A stretch of DNA of 64,000 nt from JBOFIQ01 sp051654905 (GCA_051654905.1 JBOFYY010000135.1:107937-171936), one strand, 5' to 3'; counted from the first letter of the stretch, positions 52,248 through 61,734 are shown. Notes: generated by a model from the sequence alone, not told the origin. Translations and numbers: made by a program.

Positions 52248-53795
52248 ATGACTGACAATAGTGTCGTTATCGAACTAGACACACAAGGAGTTACCGCTGC
52301 TGATGTTATTGCGGTTGCTCGACAAGGGGCTCGAGTTGAGCTAACTGAGCAGGCTCGACAGACTGTTGCGCAAGCTCGTAAAGCTGTCGACGAAATGGCG
52401 GCTTCAGACGTAGCTGTTTATGGTGTTTCGACGGGGTTTGGTGCGCTCGCCAACACCAAGGTAAGCCCAGAACAGCGCGCCCAGCTACAGCGCTCTTTGG
52501 TTCGTTCCCATGCGGCAGGTATTGGTTCTGAAATTGAGCCAGAAGTTATTCGGGCGATCATGTTCTTGCGATGCAAGACGTTAGCTAGTGGTCGTACTGG
52601 GGTGCGGGCTTCTACTTTGGAAACCTATCTTCAGATTCTTAATGCGGGCATCACGCCGATCTGTCATGAGCATGGATCATTGGGTTGTTCAGGTGACTTA
52701 GCGCCGTTAGCTCACTGTGCGTTGGTACTAATGGGAGAAGGTCGCGCTCGCGACCGTGCTGGCGTGGAACGTCCAGTCCCAGAGTTGCTTGCTGAAGCTG
52801 GAATTAAGCCAGTGACATTGGCTGAAAAAGAAGGTCTAGCGCTAATTAACGGTACCGACGGAATGCTCGGGCAGCTGATCATGGCGTGTGCAGATTTACG
52901 CGAACTCGTGTTTTTAGCTGATATTGCTGCTGCGATGAGCGTAGAAGCTTTGCTTGGAACAGATGCGGTTTACCGTCCAGAGTTACATGCTGGGCTACGT
53001 CCACATCCGGGGCAAGCGGTATCGGCTGCCACCATGAAAGCTGTTTTAGCAGATTCAGAGATTGTGGCTTCGCATCGGGAAAACTGCACCATTGTGCAGG
53101 ACGCATATTCACTACGTTGCGCTCCTCAAGTACATGGTGCTTGCCGCGACACGATTGATTACTGCGAACAAGTAGCAACTCGTGAGCTAGCTGCTGCTGT
53201 CGATAATCCAGCGCTGATTGATGGACAGTTGGCTAGCAACGGTAATTTCCATGGTGCTCCCGTAGCTTATGCACTGGACTTCTTAGCTATTCCTGCCGCA
53301 GACTTAGCGTCGATTTGTGAGCGACGTACGGATCGTCTTCTCGATCCGGCGCGTTCTCATGGGCTGCCAGCTTTCTTATCACCAGAACCGGGCGTCAATT
53401 CGGGGCTAATGATTGCTCAATATACGCAGGCGGCGCTGGTTCATGAATGTAAGCGTTTGGCTAACCCTAGCTCGACAGATTCCATTCCTACTTCGGCTAT
53501 GCAGGAAGACCATGTGTCGTTGGGGTGGAGCGCTGCTCGTAAGTTACGCACTTTGCTGACAAAACTTCGTCAAGTGATTGCTATCGAAATGTATTCTTCA
53601 GCGCGAGCATTGCAGATGCGTGGCGAGCTAGCAGCTAGCCCAGTATCGGAGGCAATCGTGAAAGAACTCCGGCTTACAGTTCCAGGCCCAGGCGAAGATC
53701 GTTTCTTGGCTCCTGAGCTAGCGGCGACTGAAGAATTCGTTGCCTCAGGTGCAGTACGACGCATTGTTGAAGCTCACACTGGCCCACGCGGCTAA
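52248..53795 (+). CDS. hutH: Histidine ammonia-lyase
   Basis: A 515-aa enzyme that removes ammonia from histidine to give urocanate. The self-forming MIO cofactor tripeptide is in GSLGCSGDLAPLAH; Cys replaces the usual Ala, as I recall from other actinobacterial HutH proteins. YGVSTGFGALANTKV carries the catalytic Tyr. VQDAYSLRCAPQVHGA and GNFHGAPVAYALDFL are also typical. The gene starts 3 nt after hutI and ends in a very strong terminator. It supplies the first reaction for HutU encoded 5 kb upstream. Confidence 0.97.
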   Translation: MTDNSVVIELDTQGVTAADVIAVARQGARVELTEQARQTVAQARKAVDEMAASDVAVYGVSTGFGALANTKVSPEQRAQLQRSLVRSHAAGIGSEIEPEVIRAIMFLRCKTLASGRTGVRASTLETYLQILNAGITPICHEHGSLGCSGDLAPLAHCALVLMGEGRARDRAGVERPVPELLAEAGIKPVTLAEKEGLALINGTDGMLGQLIMACADLRELVFLADIAAAMSVEALLGTDAVYRPELHAGLRPHPGQAVSAATMKAVLADSEIVASHRENCTIVQDAYSLRCAPQVHGACRDTIDYCEQVATRELAAAVDNPALIDGQLASNGNFHGAPVAYALDFLAIPAADLASICERRTDRLLDPARSHGLPAFLSPEPGVNSGLMIAQYTQAALVHECKRLANPSSTDSIPTSAMQEDHVSLGWSAARKLRTLLTKLRQVIAIEMYSSARALQMRGELAASPVSEAIVKELRLTVPGPGEDRFLAPELAATEEFVASGAVRRIVEAHTGPRG

Positions 53796-53807
53796 TAGCA
53801 AAATTAA

Positions 53808-53853
53808 ATGTTTGTGGGGGGAGAGTAGCTAGTTACTCTCCCCCCACAAACAT
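53808..53853. terminator. Bidirectional terminator between hutH and the HIT gene
   Basis: A perfect 20-bp stem (arms with TGTGGGGGGAGAG and complement) with a 6-nt loop, between convergent genes. T-rich bases flank both sides. Confidence 0.9.
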
Positions 53854-53860
53854 ATTTAAA

Positions 53861-54283
53861 TTAGTCGCCGAAAACGCCGTTGATACCAGCGCTACGGAGA
53901 GCGGCTCGGATTGCAGCAGCATCGGCTGCGATCAAAGTTGGATCAAGGGGAGTGGCTTTTGCCGGGTTTAGATCTTCGCCGCTATCAATTGGAAGAATAT
54001 GAAGATGGGTATGTGGAACTCCATAACCAGCTATGACTAAGCCACAGCGCTGAGATTCGAAGGTTTCCGGTAGCAAGGAGCCGATCTTTTGGGCGACTGC
54101 AAAAAGGTGGTTACGAAGATCGTCAGGTAGATCAATCCAGTGGTCTATTTCTTGACGAGGAATCACCATAAGATGACCGCGTACTTGCGGATTGATATCC
54201 ATTAACGCAACACAGAGTTCATCAGCGTAGATGAATGTTCCGGGCAACTCGCCAGCAATAATGCGAGAAAAAATAGAAGCCAT
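53861..54283 (-). CDS. HIT-family nucleotide-binding protein
   Basis: A 140-aa histidine-triad protein, IFSRIIAGELPGTFIYADE at the start and the HxHxHxx active site as GVPHTHLHILPI (about residues 96-107). Family members hydrolyse adenosine phosphoramidates or dinucleoside polyphosphates. It lies 43 nt downstream of hutG on the same strand and may be co-transcribed, with no obvious functional link. Confidence 0.92.
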   Translation of the reverse strand: MASIFSRIIAGELPGTFIYADELCVALMDINPQVRGHLMVIPRQEIDHWIDLPDDLRNHLFAVAQKIGSLLPETFESQRCGLVIAGYGVPHTHLHILPIDSGEDLNPAKATPLDPTLIAADAAAIRAALRSAGINGVFGD

Positions 54284-54326
54284 AACACAGAACCTTAGAC
54301 GTTATCTCAGCCGAACGGGCAGAGTT

Positions 54327-55259
54327 TTAATACACCTGAGCAATAGCGGTATCAATGAGACGAGCAGCTACTTTTGCGGTGCGGTTGTCGATATCTAGCG
54401 CTGGATTTAGCTCGACAACATCCATGATGCGGAGTTTTCCAGAGGCAGCAATATGACGTACTGCGTCATGGATATTTTCCATAGGAACTCCAAGCGCTGC
54501 AGGAGCAGATACACCAGGTGCTACTGGAGCTGGAAGAACATCGAGGTCAATCGTCAGATAAACATCATCTGCGTCCTTAAGAACATCTATTAAGAAGGAT
54601 ATAAGCTGGGTGGGGCAGTCTTCATCGCTAAGCCAACGAGCACCAATACGTTCGGCTTCGTCGAAAAGAATCTTGGTGTTATTTGGGGCAGAAATGCCAG
54701 CTACTGCATAGTGGAAATCGTTGCCTAACTCATCTGACATCTGCTTGAAAGGAGTGCCAGAGGTTGGAATATCAGCGGTTCGTAAATCAAAGTGGGCATC
54801 GAGATTTATTACGACAAGTCGACGATTTTGTTGCGGGTAGCCAGCGTTACGCAGAGCAAGGAATGTGCCATAAGCAGTCTCATGTCCACCACCAAGAACT
54901 ACAGTGAAACCGTTAGTGAGTGCAGTGCCAGCAACTTGTCCTAGTAAGGTGTGCCCGCCTTCTAGATCATGCCCACTTACGACAATATCGCCTAGGTCTT
55001 GAACGCTACAGGAATGGTGAAAAGCCAGTGATCCAAGAGCGTTACGGATGGCTCTAGGGCCATCGAAAGCGCCTACTCTGCCATTATTGCGACGGACACC
55101 TTCGTCGCTAGCAAAACCAACTAAGCTCACTACTGGGCCAGTGCTAGCGGCGTTAACTGTTGACCACCAGCGAGCATGTTCGGAGCCATCGCCATCATGG
55201 CGACCGCTCCATGGTTCGGCAGGGATATGGGTTGCTACGCCGACAGGAATCTCACTCAT
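54327..55259 (-). CDS. hutG: Formimidoylglutamase
   Basis: A 310-aa arginase/ureohydrolase-family enzyme that splits formiminoglutamate to glutamate and formamide, the last step of this hut route. The manganese ligands are in LGGGHETAYG, VINLDAHFDLR and VYLTIDLDVLPAPVAPG. The C-terminal VVELNPALDIDNRTAKVAARL is typical. The start at 55259 (MSEIPVG) gives the family length; a TTG start ten codons upstream is less likely. It is on the opposite strand from hutI-hutH but completes the pathway. Confidence 0.92.
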   Translation of the reverse strand: MSEIPVGVATHIPAEPWSGRHDGDGSEHARWWSTVNAASTGPVVSLVGFASDEGVRRNNGRVGAFDGPRAIRNALGSLAFHHSCSVQDLGDIVVSGHDLEGGHTLLGQVAGTALTNGFTVVLGGGHETAYGTFLALRNAGYPQQNRRLVVINLDAHFDLRTADIPTSGTPFKQMSDELGNDFHYAVAGISAPNNTKILFDEAERIGARWLSDEDCPTQLISFLIDVLKDADDVYLTIDLDVLPAPVAPGVSAPAALGVPMENIHDAVRHIAASGKLRIMDVVELNPALDIDNRTAKVAARLIDTAIAQVY

Positions 55260-55449
55260 AATTGGCACTTTAGAGTACGGCACTGACAAGTTTCATTTAG
55301 CCCCTATAAAACGGCTCGAAACATTAAAAAGGTGCCCCGACGTCGCACGGAAATAGCGCGTGCTCTACGGTGGGGCTGGAAACCTGATCTGCCTGTCGGC
55401 GATCGGAAGGCGGCTCCAAGGATGGGGCACTATTGGAAGGGACGCGCCC

Positions 55450-56547
55450 GTGAGTGATCCGGTCGAGATGGTCCAGCTGCTCACCCCTGAGGGTGAGCGA
55501 GTTGAGCACCCTGATTTCAAATACACCGGCAGCGATGAGGACATTCTGGCCCTATTCCGGGACATGGTGATGGCTCGTCGCTTTGATGTCGAAGGAACGC
55601 TATTACAGCGTCAAGGTGAGCTAGGTCTATGGCCGCCGCTGCTAGGACAAGAAGCTTCACAGGTTGGCTCCGGCCGAGCAGTGAAGGGTAACGACATGGT
55701 TTTCCCTTCCTACCGTGAGCATGGCGTCGCATGGGTTTGTGGCGTCGATCCCGGTGAGGTTATGGGTATGTGGCGTGGCACCCACATGGCGTCGTGGAAC
55801 TCCCGAGAAAAGCGGTTCCATAACTACACCGTAATTATTGGTGCACAGGCCTTGCATGCTACTGGCTACGCCATGGGTATGCAGCGCGACGGCATGGTTG
55901 GTAATGCTAATCCTGACGATAACGGTGCTTGTTTGGTGTACTTCGGTGATGGTGCTACCAGCCAAGGTGACGTAAGCGAAGCTTTCGTTTTTGCTAATTC
56001 TTACCAGTCCCCAGTGGTCTTCTTCGTTTCTAATAACCAGTGGGCAATTTCAGAACCAGTAACTTTGCAGTCTCGTATTCCGCTATATCAGCGTGCTGCC
56101 GGTTTCGGTATGCCCGGTATTCGAGTTGACGGTAACGACGTATTGGCAGTTAAAGCAGTGACAGAATGGGCCCTAGAGCGGGCTCGCTCTGGACAAGGTC
56201 CCTGCATGATTGAGTCTTACACCTACCGCATGGGTCCGCACACCACTTCGGATGATCCAACCAAGTACCGGTTAGCTGAAGAAACTGAAGCTTGGAAAGC
56301 AAAGGACCCCATTGAGCGAGTTAAGCGTTATCTTCTTGCTCGAGGACTGATCGATGATGCTTACTTAGCCAAACTCGACGAAGAAGGCGATGACTTAGGC
56401 GAGCACCTACGAAATACGTGCAAAACTTTGCCCGACCCGCCCATGAGCATGATTTGGGACAATACTTACGTCACGAAGACGCCAACCCTCGAGCGTGAGG
56501 CTGCCGGATACGCTGCTTACGCCGCGTCATTTGAGGAGAACCACTGA
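55450..56547 (+). CDS. 2-oxo-acid dehydrogenase E1 component, alpha subunit
   Basis: A 365-aa thiamin-diphosphate enzyme subunit. The ThDP motif runs from GDGATSQGDVSEAFVFAN to NNQWAISEP. LWPPLLGQEASQVGSG and the active-site MGPHTTSDDPTKYR loop are typical of branched-chain/pyruvate E1 alpha. The GTG at 55450 is chosen because GGAAGGGA ends 7 nt upstream; a longer frame to 55360 has no support. The stop overlaps the E1 beta start. The complex oxidises pyruvate or branched-chain 2-oxo acids to acyl-CoA. Pyruvate is likely if no other complex exists, but this cannot be decided here. Confidence 0.93.
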   Translation: MSDPVEMVQLLTPEGERVEHPDFKYTGSDEDILALFRDMVMARRFDVEGTLLQRQGELGLWPPLLGQEASQVGSGRAVKGNDMVFPSYREHGVAWVCGVDPGEVMGMWRGTHMASWNSREKRFHNYTVIIGAQALHATGYAMGMQRDGMVGNANPDDNGACLVYFGDGATSQGDVSEAFVFANSYQSPVVFFVSNNQWAISEPVTLQSRIPLYQRAAGFGMPGIRVDGNDVLAVKAVTEWALERARSGQGPCMIESYTYRMGPHTTSDDPTKYRLAEETEAWKAKDPIERVKRYLLARGLIDDAYLAKLDEEGDDLGEHLRNTCKTLPDPPMSMIWDNTYVTKTPTLEREAAGYAAYAASFEENH

Positions 56548-57521
56548 TGACCAAGATGACTCTCGGTAAGGCTATTAACGCTGGCCTACGTAAAGCGCTT
56601 GAGAACGACCCGAAGGTTGTTCTTGCTGGTGAAGATATTGGCAAACTTGGTGGTGTATTCCGCATTACTGAGCATCTGCAGAAGGACTTCGGCCCGGAGC
56701 GGGTTATCGATTCCCCGCTAGCAGAATCAGGCATTGTTGGTACTTCGGTAGGTATGGCATTACGTGGTTACCGTCCTTGTGTGGAAATGCAGTTCGACGG
56801 GTTCGTATTCCCTGCTTTTGACCAGATCATCAACCAGATGGCCAAAATGCATTTCCGTACTCACGGACAAATCAACATTCCGATGGTGGTTCGGATCCCA
56901 TGTGGTGGCGGTATTGGTGCTGCGGAGCATCATTCTGAGTCTCCAGAAGCCTACTTCTGTCATACTCCTGGTTTGAAGGTTGTATCGTGCTCTAACCCCA
57001 ATGATGCCTACTGGATGATTCAGCAGGCTATTGCCGACGATGATCCCATCATTTTCTTTGAGCCGAAGCGTCGTTACCACGAAAAGGGTGAGGTTGATGA
57101 AACTCAGCCTCCGATGGATCTTTTCAAAGCTAAGGTAGTTCGTCCTGGAACTTCAGCGACAATCCTTACCCATGGTCCTTCAGTTAAGACTTGTGTGCAG
57201 ACGGCCGAAGCTGCTGCCAGCGAAGGGCTAGAACTAGAAGTTATCGATCTACGTACCTTGTCTCCACTAGATATGGATACGATCGAGGCTTCGGTTAAGA
57301 AGACTGGTCATGCGATCGTGGTTCACGAAGCACAGCGTTCCTTTGGTCTGGGTGCAGAAATTGCTGCTCGGGTACAAGAGAGCTGCTTCTACCATCTAGA
57401 AGCGCCAGTCATGCGAGTTACCGGTTTCGATACCCCGTACCCGCCTAGCCGTATTGAAGAGGAATACCTGCCCAATCTGGACCGGATCCTTGATGCCGTC
57501 GATCGTTCGTTGGCTTACTGA
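56547..57521 (+). CDS. 2-oxo-acid dehydrogenase E1 component, beta subunit
   Basis: A 324-aa subunit forming the alpha2-beta2 E1 with the preceding product. KAINAGLRKALENDPKVVLAGEDIG, SPLAESGIVGTSVGMAL, EMQFDGFVFPAFDQIINQ and GGGIGAAEHHSESPEAY (active-site His region) are visible. The C-terminal VTGFDTPYPPSRIEEEYLP is the transketolase-C end. The ATG overlaps the E1 alpha stop by 1 nt (TGATG), and E2 follows after 12 nt, so all three are one operon. Confidence 0.94.
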   Translation: MTKMTLGKAINAGLRKALENDPKVVLAGEDIGKLGGVFRITEHLQKDFGPERVIDSPLAESGIVGTSVGMALRGYRPCVEMQFDGFVFPAFDQIINQMAKMHFRTHGQINIPMVVRIPCGGGIGAAEHHSESPEAYFCHTPGLKVVSCSNPNDAYWMIQQAIADDDPIIFFEPKRRYHEKGEVDETQPPMDLFKAKVVRPGTSATILTHGPSVKTCVQTAEAAASEGLELEVIDLRTLSPLDMDTIEASVKKTGHAIVVHEAQRSFGLGAEIAARVQESCFYHLEAPVMRVTGFDTPYPPSRIEEEYLPNLDRILDAVDRSLAY

Positions 57522-57533
57522 GGAGAATGACTC

Positions 57534-59213
57534 GTGTTTCAGTTCAAATTACCTGATCCTGGTGAAGGATTGACCGAGGCTAATATCGTCTCGTGGAAAA
57601 TCAAAGAAGGCGATGAAGTCAAAGTTAATGACATTATCGTCGAGATTGAGACTTCTAAGTCGCTCGTGGAGCTACCTGCTCCGGTAAAGGGACGCATCCA
57701 TAAGATCCTCGTTCCGGAGGGTTCTGAAGATGTTGAGATCGGCACAATCATTGTCGAAATCGACGATGGTTCTGCGGCAGCCCCGGTAGCGGCAGCTCCA
57801 GTAGCACAGGCTGCTCCTAAAGCAGCCGTTGGCGAAGGTAAGCCGTTCTTACTTCCAGATCCGGGCGAAGGTCTGACCGAGGCTAATATCGTTTCTTGGA
57901 AGGTAAAAGACGGCGATAAGGTCAAAGTTAATGACATTATCGTCGAGATTGAGACTTCTAAGTCGCTCGTAGAATTGCCATCTCCATGGACTGGAACCAT
58001 CGTGAAAATCTTGGTACCGGAAGGTTCTGAGGATGTAGCGATTGGTACGCCTATTGTCATGATTGACGACGGTAGTGCTCCGGTAGCTGCACCTGCTGCC
58101 GAGGACGATGATGATGCTTCTGGGCCGATGCTAGTTGGCTACGGAGCTAAGCCGGCAGCTCATGCTCGTCGCGCTCGTAAAGGCCAACCAGATGATGGCG
58201 GAACTGCTGCTAATGCGGCAATGAACGCTTCATACGCTGGCCCGAATGTAACAACAGAAGTACCAAGTTTGGAACCAACTGCTTCGGTAACAACCGGCAA
58301 GGTATTAGCGAAACCACCAGTTCGTAAGTTCGCTAAAGACAAGGGCATTGACCTTGCTGCGGTTGCCGGTACAGGACCCGATGGATCCATTACGCGTGCA
58401 GACGTCGAAAACTTCGTGGCTCAGGGCAGTAGCCCAGCAGCTCCAGTTAGTGTTGCAGCTAGCGCTGCCGCTCCAGTAGCCGTAGCTGCTGGTGTGGGAC
58501 GTTTGGAAGCTAAGCGTACCCCCATCAAGGGTGTTCGCAAGGTGACGGCACAAGCCATGGTTGATTCAGCATTCACAAAACCACACGTCACCGAGTGGGT
58601 TGAGATTGATTGTACTGAAACGATGCTGTTGGTGGAGAAACTGAAAGCTCGTCGGGAGTTCCGTGACCAGAAAGTTTCACCGCTGCTGGTTTACGCAAAG
58701 GCGGTCTGTCTTGCGATGGCACGTACCCCAGAGATCAATTCTTCCTGGGACGGCGCCGCGATGGAGATTGTGCAGCATGGCGCAGTAAACCTCGGTATTG
58801 CTGCGGCCACCCCGCGCGGGTTGATGGTTCCTAACATCAAGAATGCCGATGCTATGAACTTGTTGGAGCTTAACCGAGCAATCAATGATCTAGTCAAAGT
58901 TGCTAAAGACGGCAAGCTACAGCCAGCTGATTACTCTGGTGGCACTTTCACCATTACCAATGTGGGAGTTTTCGGAGTCGATTCGGGTACTCCCATCATC
59001 AATGGCAATGAATCAGCTATTTTGGCAATGGGATCGATCGTACGTAAACCGTGGGTAGTAGGCACTGGTGCTGATGAGCGGATCGAACCTCGCTGGGTTA
59101 CGACGCTAGCGCTGAGCTTTGATCATCGTCTTATCGACGGCGAGCAGGGATCGGTGTTCCTACGTTCGGTAGCTGACATCCTTACTGATCCGACGATGGC
59201 AATGATGTTCTAG
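57534..59213 (+). CDS. 2-oxo-acid dehydrogenase E2 (dihydrolipoamide acyltransferase) with two lipoyl domains
   Basis: A 559-aa core protein. It has two nearly identical lipoyl domains (about residues 1-80 and 100-180), each with the lipoylated Lys in EIETSKSLVELP. A peripheral subunit-binding domain is at about 262-292 (PPVRKFAKDKGIDLAAV), joined by Ala/Pro-rich linkers. The acyltransferase domain has the catalytic His in LSFDHRLIDGEQG near the end. The start is GTG, with GAGGAG upstream. No E3 (lipoamide dehydrogenase) gene follows, so E3 must be encoded elsewhere. The two lipoyl domains share long DNA stretches, showing a recent duplication. Confidence 0.94.
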   Translation: MFQFKLPDPGEGLTEANIVSWKIKEGDEVKVNDIIVEIETSKSLVELPAPVKGRIHKILVPEGSEDVEIGTIIVEIDDGSAAAPVAAAPVAQAAPKAAVGEGKPFLLPDPGEGLTEANIVSWKVKDGDKVKVNDIIVEIETSKSLVELPSPWTGTIVKILVPEGSEDVAIGTPIVMIDDGSAPVAAPAAEDDDDASGPMLVGYGAKPAAHARRARKGQPDDGGTAANAAMNASYAGPNVTTEVPSLEPTASVTTGKVLAKPPVRKFAKDKGIDLAAVAGTGPDGSITRADVENFVAQGSSPAAPVSVAASAAAPVAVAAGVGRLEAKRTPIKGVRKVTAQAMVDSAFTKPHVTEWVEIDCTETMLLVEKLKARREFRDQKVSPLLVYAKAVCLAMARTPEINSSWDGAAMEIVQHGAVNLGIAAATPRGLMVPNIKNADAMNLLELNRAINDLVKVAKDGKLQPADYSGGTFTITNVGVFGVDSGTPIINGNESAILAMGSIVRKPWVVGTGADERIEPRWVTTLALSFDHRLIDGEQGSVFLRSVADILTDPTMAMMF

Positions 59214-59228
59214 CCTGTTGTAATTATT

Positions 59229-59268
59229 AGTGGGGCGGTTCTTAGATTTCTCTAAGGACCGCCCCACT
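59229..59268. terminator. Terminator between the E2 gene and the convergent DUF4282 gene
   Basis: An 18-bp stem (AGTGGGGCGGT...CTTAGA with mismatch/GU) and short loop between convergent genes. Confidence 0.75.
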
Positions 59269-59293
59269 GCTGTATGCCAGGAAAAATACGTAA

Positions 59294-60046
59294 TTACTTA
59301 TTTTCCTGAAGGTGCTGACGGATTGCTTCGGTATCTTCGGCTAAACGAATGTTAGATAGCGTCGATTCAAGAAGCATCCGACCGCGTGCTAGCTGGAGAA
59401 TTGCTGGAATCCAGCCAACTAGCAGCCAGAAAATACCCATCCCACGTAACTGGTCACCACCGTATCTACCAGCGTTAGCTGCTGCAATAAAAAAGTAGAT
59501 AGATACGCCCAGCCACATGAGCACTGTTGCAACCATCATGATGATGTAGATAACTTTGGCGATAGCTGGGGTCACATAATTACGGAAAGAAGTGTCGATG
59601 ATTGAGAAGAAAGAACCCTTATTTGTGGGGTTTCCCATGTTGTTGACCATCGGCTGATTCCAAGCGTTCCACTGCTGTTGTTGTGATTGTTGGGTGGGGA
59701 TGGCGCTAGTTTGTTCCCACCCATTAGTTACTGGTTGGGAGGTTGGCATGGGCTGGCCCCATGGTTGTTGCGGCTGCTGAGTGGGGATGACGCTAGTTTG
59801 TTCCCACCCATTAGTTACTGGTTGGGAGGTTGGCATGGGCTGGCCCCATGGTTGTTGCGGCTGCTGAGTGGGGATGACGCTAGTTTGTTCCCACCCATTA
59901 GTTGCCGGCTGAGCAGGAGCAACGCTGCTATGTTCCCAATCATGGGTTACTGATGCTGGTGTTGAGTCTTCAGGAGCGACCGCTTGCGAGAGCGGGTCAT
60001 GTTCTTCCGGCTGCGGCATATAAGGATTGTGAGGTCCAGTAGTCAT
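59294..60046 (-). CDS. DUF4282 membrane protein with Pro/Gln-rich tandem repeats
   Basis: A 250-aa protein. The N-terminal ~140 residues are disordered and repetitive (NGWEQTSVIPTQQPQQPWGQ, 29-residue period, two full copies and partial flanking copies). The C-terminal ~110 residues have two membrane helices (VIYIIMMVATVLMWLGVSIYFF and MGIFWLLVGWIPAILQL) and the tail ESTLSNIRLAEDTEAIRQHL, which fits DUF4282. Function unknown. The start at 60046 has AAGAGA 11 nt upstream; an ATG four codons earlier abuts that sequence. The repeat is at DNA level, so length may vary among strains. Confidence 0.75.
   Translation of the reverse strand: MTTGPHNPYMPQPEEHDPLSQAVAPEDSTPASVTHDWEHSSVAPAQPATNGWEQTSVIPTQQPQQPWGQPMPTSQPVTNGWEQTSVIPTQQPQQPWGQPMPTSQPVTNGWEQTSAIPTQQSQQQQWNAWNQPMVNNMGNPTNKGSFFSIIDTSFRNYVTPAIAKVIYIIMMVATVLMWLGVSIYFFIAAANAGRYGGDQLRGMGIFWLLVGWIPAILQLARGRMLLESTLSNIRLAEDTEAIRQHLQENK
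59694..59905. repeat. 87-nt tandem repeat inside the DUF4282 gene
   Basis: About 2.4 copies; identical landmarks (GTGGGGATG..CGCTAGTTTG) recur at 59694, 59781 and 59868, exactly 87 nt apart. The period is a multiple of three, so copy changes keep the frame. Confidence 0.9.
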
Positions 60047-60220
60047 GTTACTTATCATCTCTTATGAAAGTGTTATAAAAAGATAGATATCAAAATTTTC
60101 AGCAAAATGTGACAGAAAAGCACCCTCATGTGGAGTCGTTTAGTGTGCACAGATAGAGTGCCAGAGAGTCTACTTATTATCGCTCAATAAAAATGGGCAC
60201 GAATCGATGAAGGAGCTTCG

Positions 60221-61261
60221 ATGGAGCAGCTACGTGTTATCCAGTGGGGACTAGGGGCAATGGGTTCTGGCATGGCCAAACTCATGGCAACAAAAGAGGG
60301 TCTGACGATCGTCGGAGCAATCGATACTCGCCCGGATTACATCGGTAAAGATCTAGGCGAAATCCTAGGACGCGACAAGATGGATGTCATCGTCTCTGAC
60401 GATCCGGCTAAGGTTCTTGCCGAAGCTAAGGCAGATTGCTGCGTTATTGCCACAACTTCATGGGTAAAAGAGCAGTTTGAGGACCTCAAGACAATCCTTG
60501 AATCGGGCACGAACTGCGTCTCGATCGCTGAAGAGATGAGCTCACCAGAAGCTCAAAATCCAGAACTCGCCGCAGAACTGGATCGCATCGCCAAGGAAAA
60601 TGGGGTGTCAATCGTCGGTACTGGCGTAAACCCCGGTCTTTCAATGGACACACTTGTTGTCATGCTGACCTCAGGCTGCCACGAAGTTACCTCGATCGAG
60701 GCAGAGCGCGTCAATGACCTTTCTCCTTACGGTCCTACCGTGATGCGTACTCAGGGCGTAGGTCTATCCGTAGAAGAATTTGAAAAGGGAGTTGCTGACG
60801 GTTCGGTTGACGGACATATCGGCTTCCCCGAATCAGCCAAGATGATTTCCGATGCTCTCGGATTGGGCGTCGATCGGATCGAACAGAAGCGCGAACCTAT
60901 CGTGTCTAAGGTTCGTCGGGAAACCCCGCATATCGTGATTGAGCCAGGAATGGTTGCTGGCTGTAAGCAGACCTTGCTGGGATATCGCGGTGATGAGGTT
61001 GTACTTACGCTGGTACATCCTCAGCAAGTATTGCCAGAGCTAGAAGGCCAAGGCACTGGCGACTACATCAAGATCCACGGAACCCCCGAGGTGTCGATGG
61101 CGATTACGCCAGAGTATGCCGGTGGCGTGGCAACTAAAGGAATTGCGGTCAACACGGTGCCACTGATTGTCGCGGCAACTCCTGGCCTAAAGAACATGCT
61201 TGACCTTCCAGTACCGGCAGCTCTCATGGGGCCGTCTGCGTACACGCGTCGAGTTAAATAA
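60221..61261 (+). CDS. ord: 2,4-diaminopentanoate dehydrogenase
   Basis: A 346-aa NAD(P)-dependent dehydrogenase of the oxidative ornithine fermentation pathway. It deaminates (2R,4S)-2,4-diaminopentanoate to 2-amino-4-oxopentanoate. The Rossmann fold starts LRVIQWGLGAMGSGMAKLM. CVIATTSWVKEQFEDL and GTGVNPGLSMDTLVVML are typical of this DapB-like family. GAAGGAG lies 6 nt before the ATG. It precedes oraS-oraE, whose product it uses, with a hairpin in the 106-nt gap. Confidence 0.92.
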   Translation: MEQLRVIQWGLGAMGSGMAKLMATKEGLTIVGAIDTRPDYIGKDLGEILGRDKMDVIVSDDPAKVLAEAKADCCVIATTSWVKEQFEDLKTILESGTNCVSIAEEMSSPEAQNPELAAELDRIAKENGVSIVGTGVNPGLSMDTLVVMLTSGCHEVTSIEAERVNDLSPYGPTVMRTQGVGLSVEEFEKGVADGSVDGHIGFPESAKMISDALGLGVDRIEQKREPIVSKVRRETPHIVIEPGMVAGCKQTLLGYRGDEVVLTLVHPQQVLPELEGQGTGDYIKIHGTPEVSMAITPEYAGGVATKGIAVNTVPLIVAATPGLKNMLDLPVPAALMGPSAYTRRVK

Positions 61262-61269
61262 AACAAATT

Positions 61270-61309
61270 AGGGAGGTCTGATTACCTGTCCACTTGATCA
61301 GACCTCCCT
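61270..61309 (+). terminator. Hairpin between ord and oraS
   Basis: A perfect 13-bp stem AGGGAGGTCTGAT/ATCAGACCTCCCT with a 14-nt loop, 8 nt after the ord stop. No T-run, so partial termination or mRNA processing is more likely than a full stop. Confidence 0.6.
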
Positions 61310-61367
61310 CCCACCTTATCCGTTGCATAAAGTAACGGATAATCCGCCGTAGGAAAGAGAGCCCCCT

Positions 61368-61733
61368 ATGTCCGACGAGAGGATTAAGCGCTTTGAGGAG
61401 CGCCAGTCCCAGCTCGCCGCGATGAGCGACGAGCAACTGAAAGATCGTTTCTGGGAATTATCTGAACAGATGATGACTCCAGTTGTTGATCTAGCCCGCA
61501 CCCATACCAGCCCCTCTATTGAGCGTTCAGTGCTGTTGCGTATGGGAATTGATTCGGTATCTACCCATGGTGTCGTAGATAAAGTCGCTGAAGCAGGTTT
61601 ACTTGGCAAAGGCGCTGGACACTGTGTACTTAAGGTGTCGCACTATAAGAAGGTTGATCTGCGCACTGCCGCTCAGATGATTATGGACGATCCGTCGATC
61701 CTAGACGGTCTCTTTGCCCGAAAGGAGGTCTGA
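61368..61733 (+). CDS. oraS: D-ornithine 4,5-aminomutase small subunit
   Basis: A 121-aa subunit that completes the active site of the B12- and PLP-dependent D-ornithine aminomutase. RIKRFEERQSQLAAMSDEQLKDRFWELSEQ is typical of OraS, as are MTPVVDLARTHTSPSIERSVLLRMG and the C-terminal LKVSHYKKVDLRTAAQMI. GAAAGAGA lies upstream of the ATG. OraE starts 2 nt after its stop, as expected for a fixed heterodimer. Confidence 0.93.
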   Translation: MSDERIKRFEERQSQLAAMSDEQLKDRFWELSEQMMTPVVDLARTHTSPSIERSVLLRMGIDSVSTHGVVDKVAEAGLLGKGAGHCVLKVSHYKKVDLRTAAQMIMDDPSILDGLFARKEV

Positions 61734-61734
61734 G

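Noticed and set aside
52674..52700. Missing alanine in the HutH cofactor tripeptide (Cys-Ser-Gly)
   Set aside because: The same form is, to my knowledge, common in actinobacterial HutH proteins and still forms the cofactor, so it is not an oddity.
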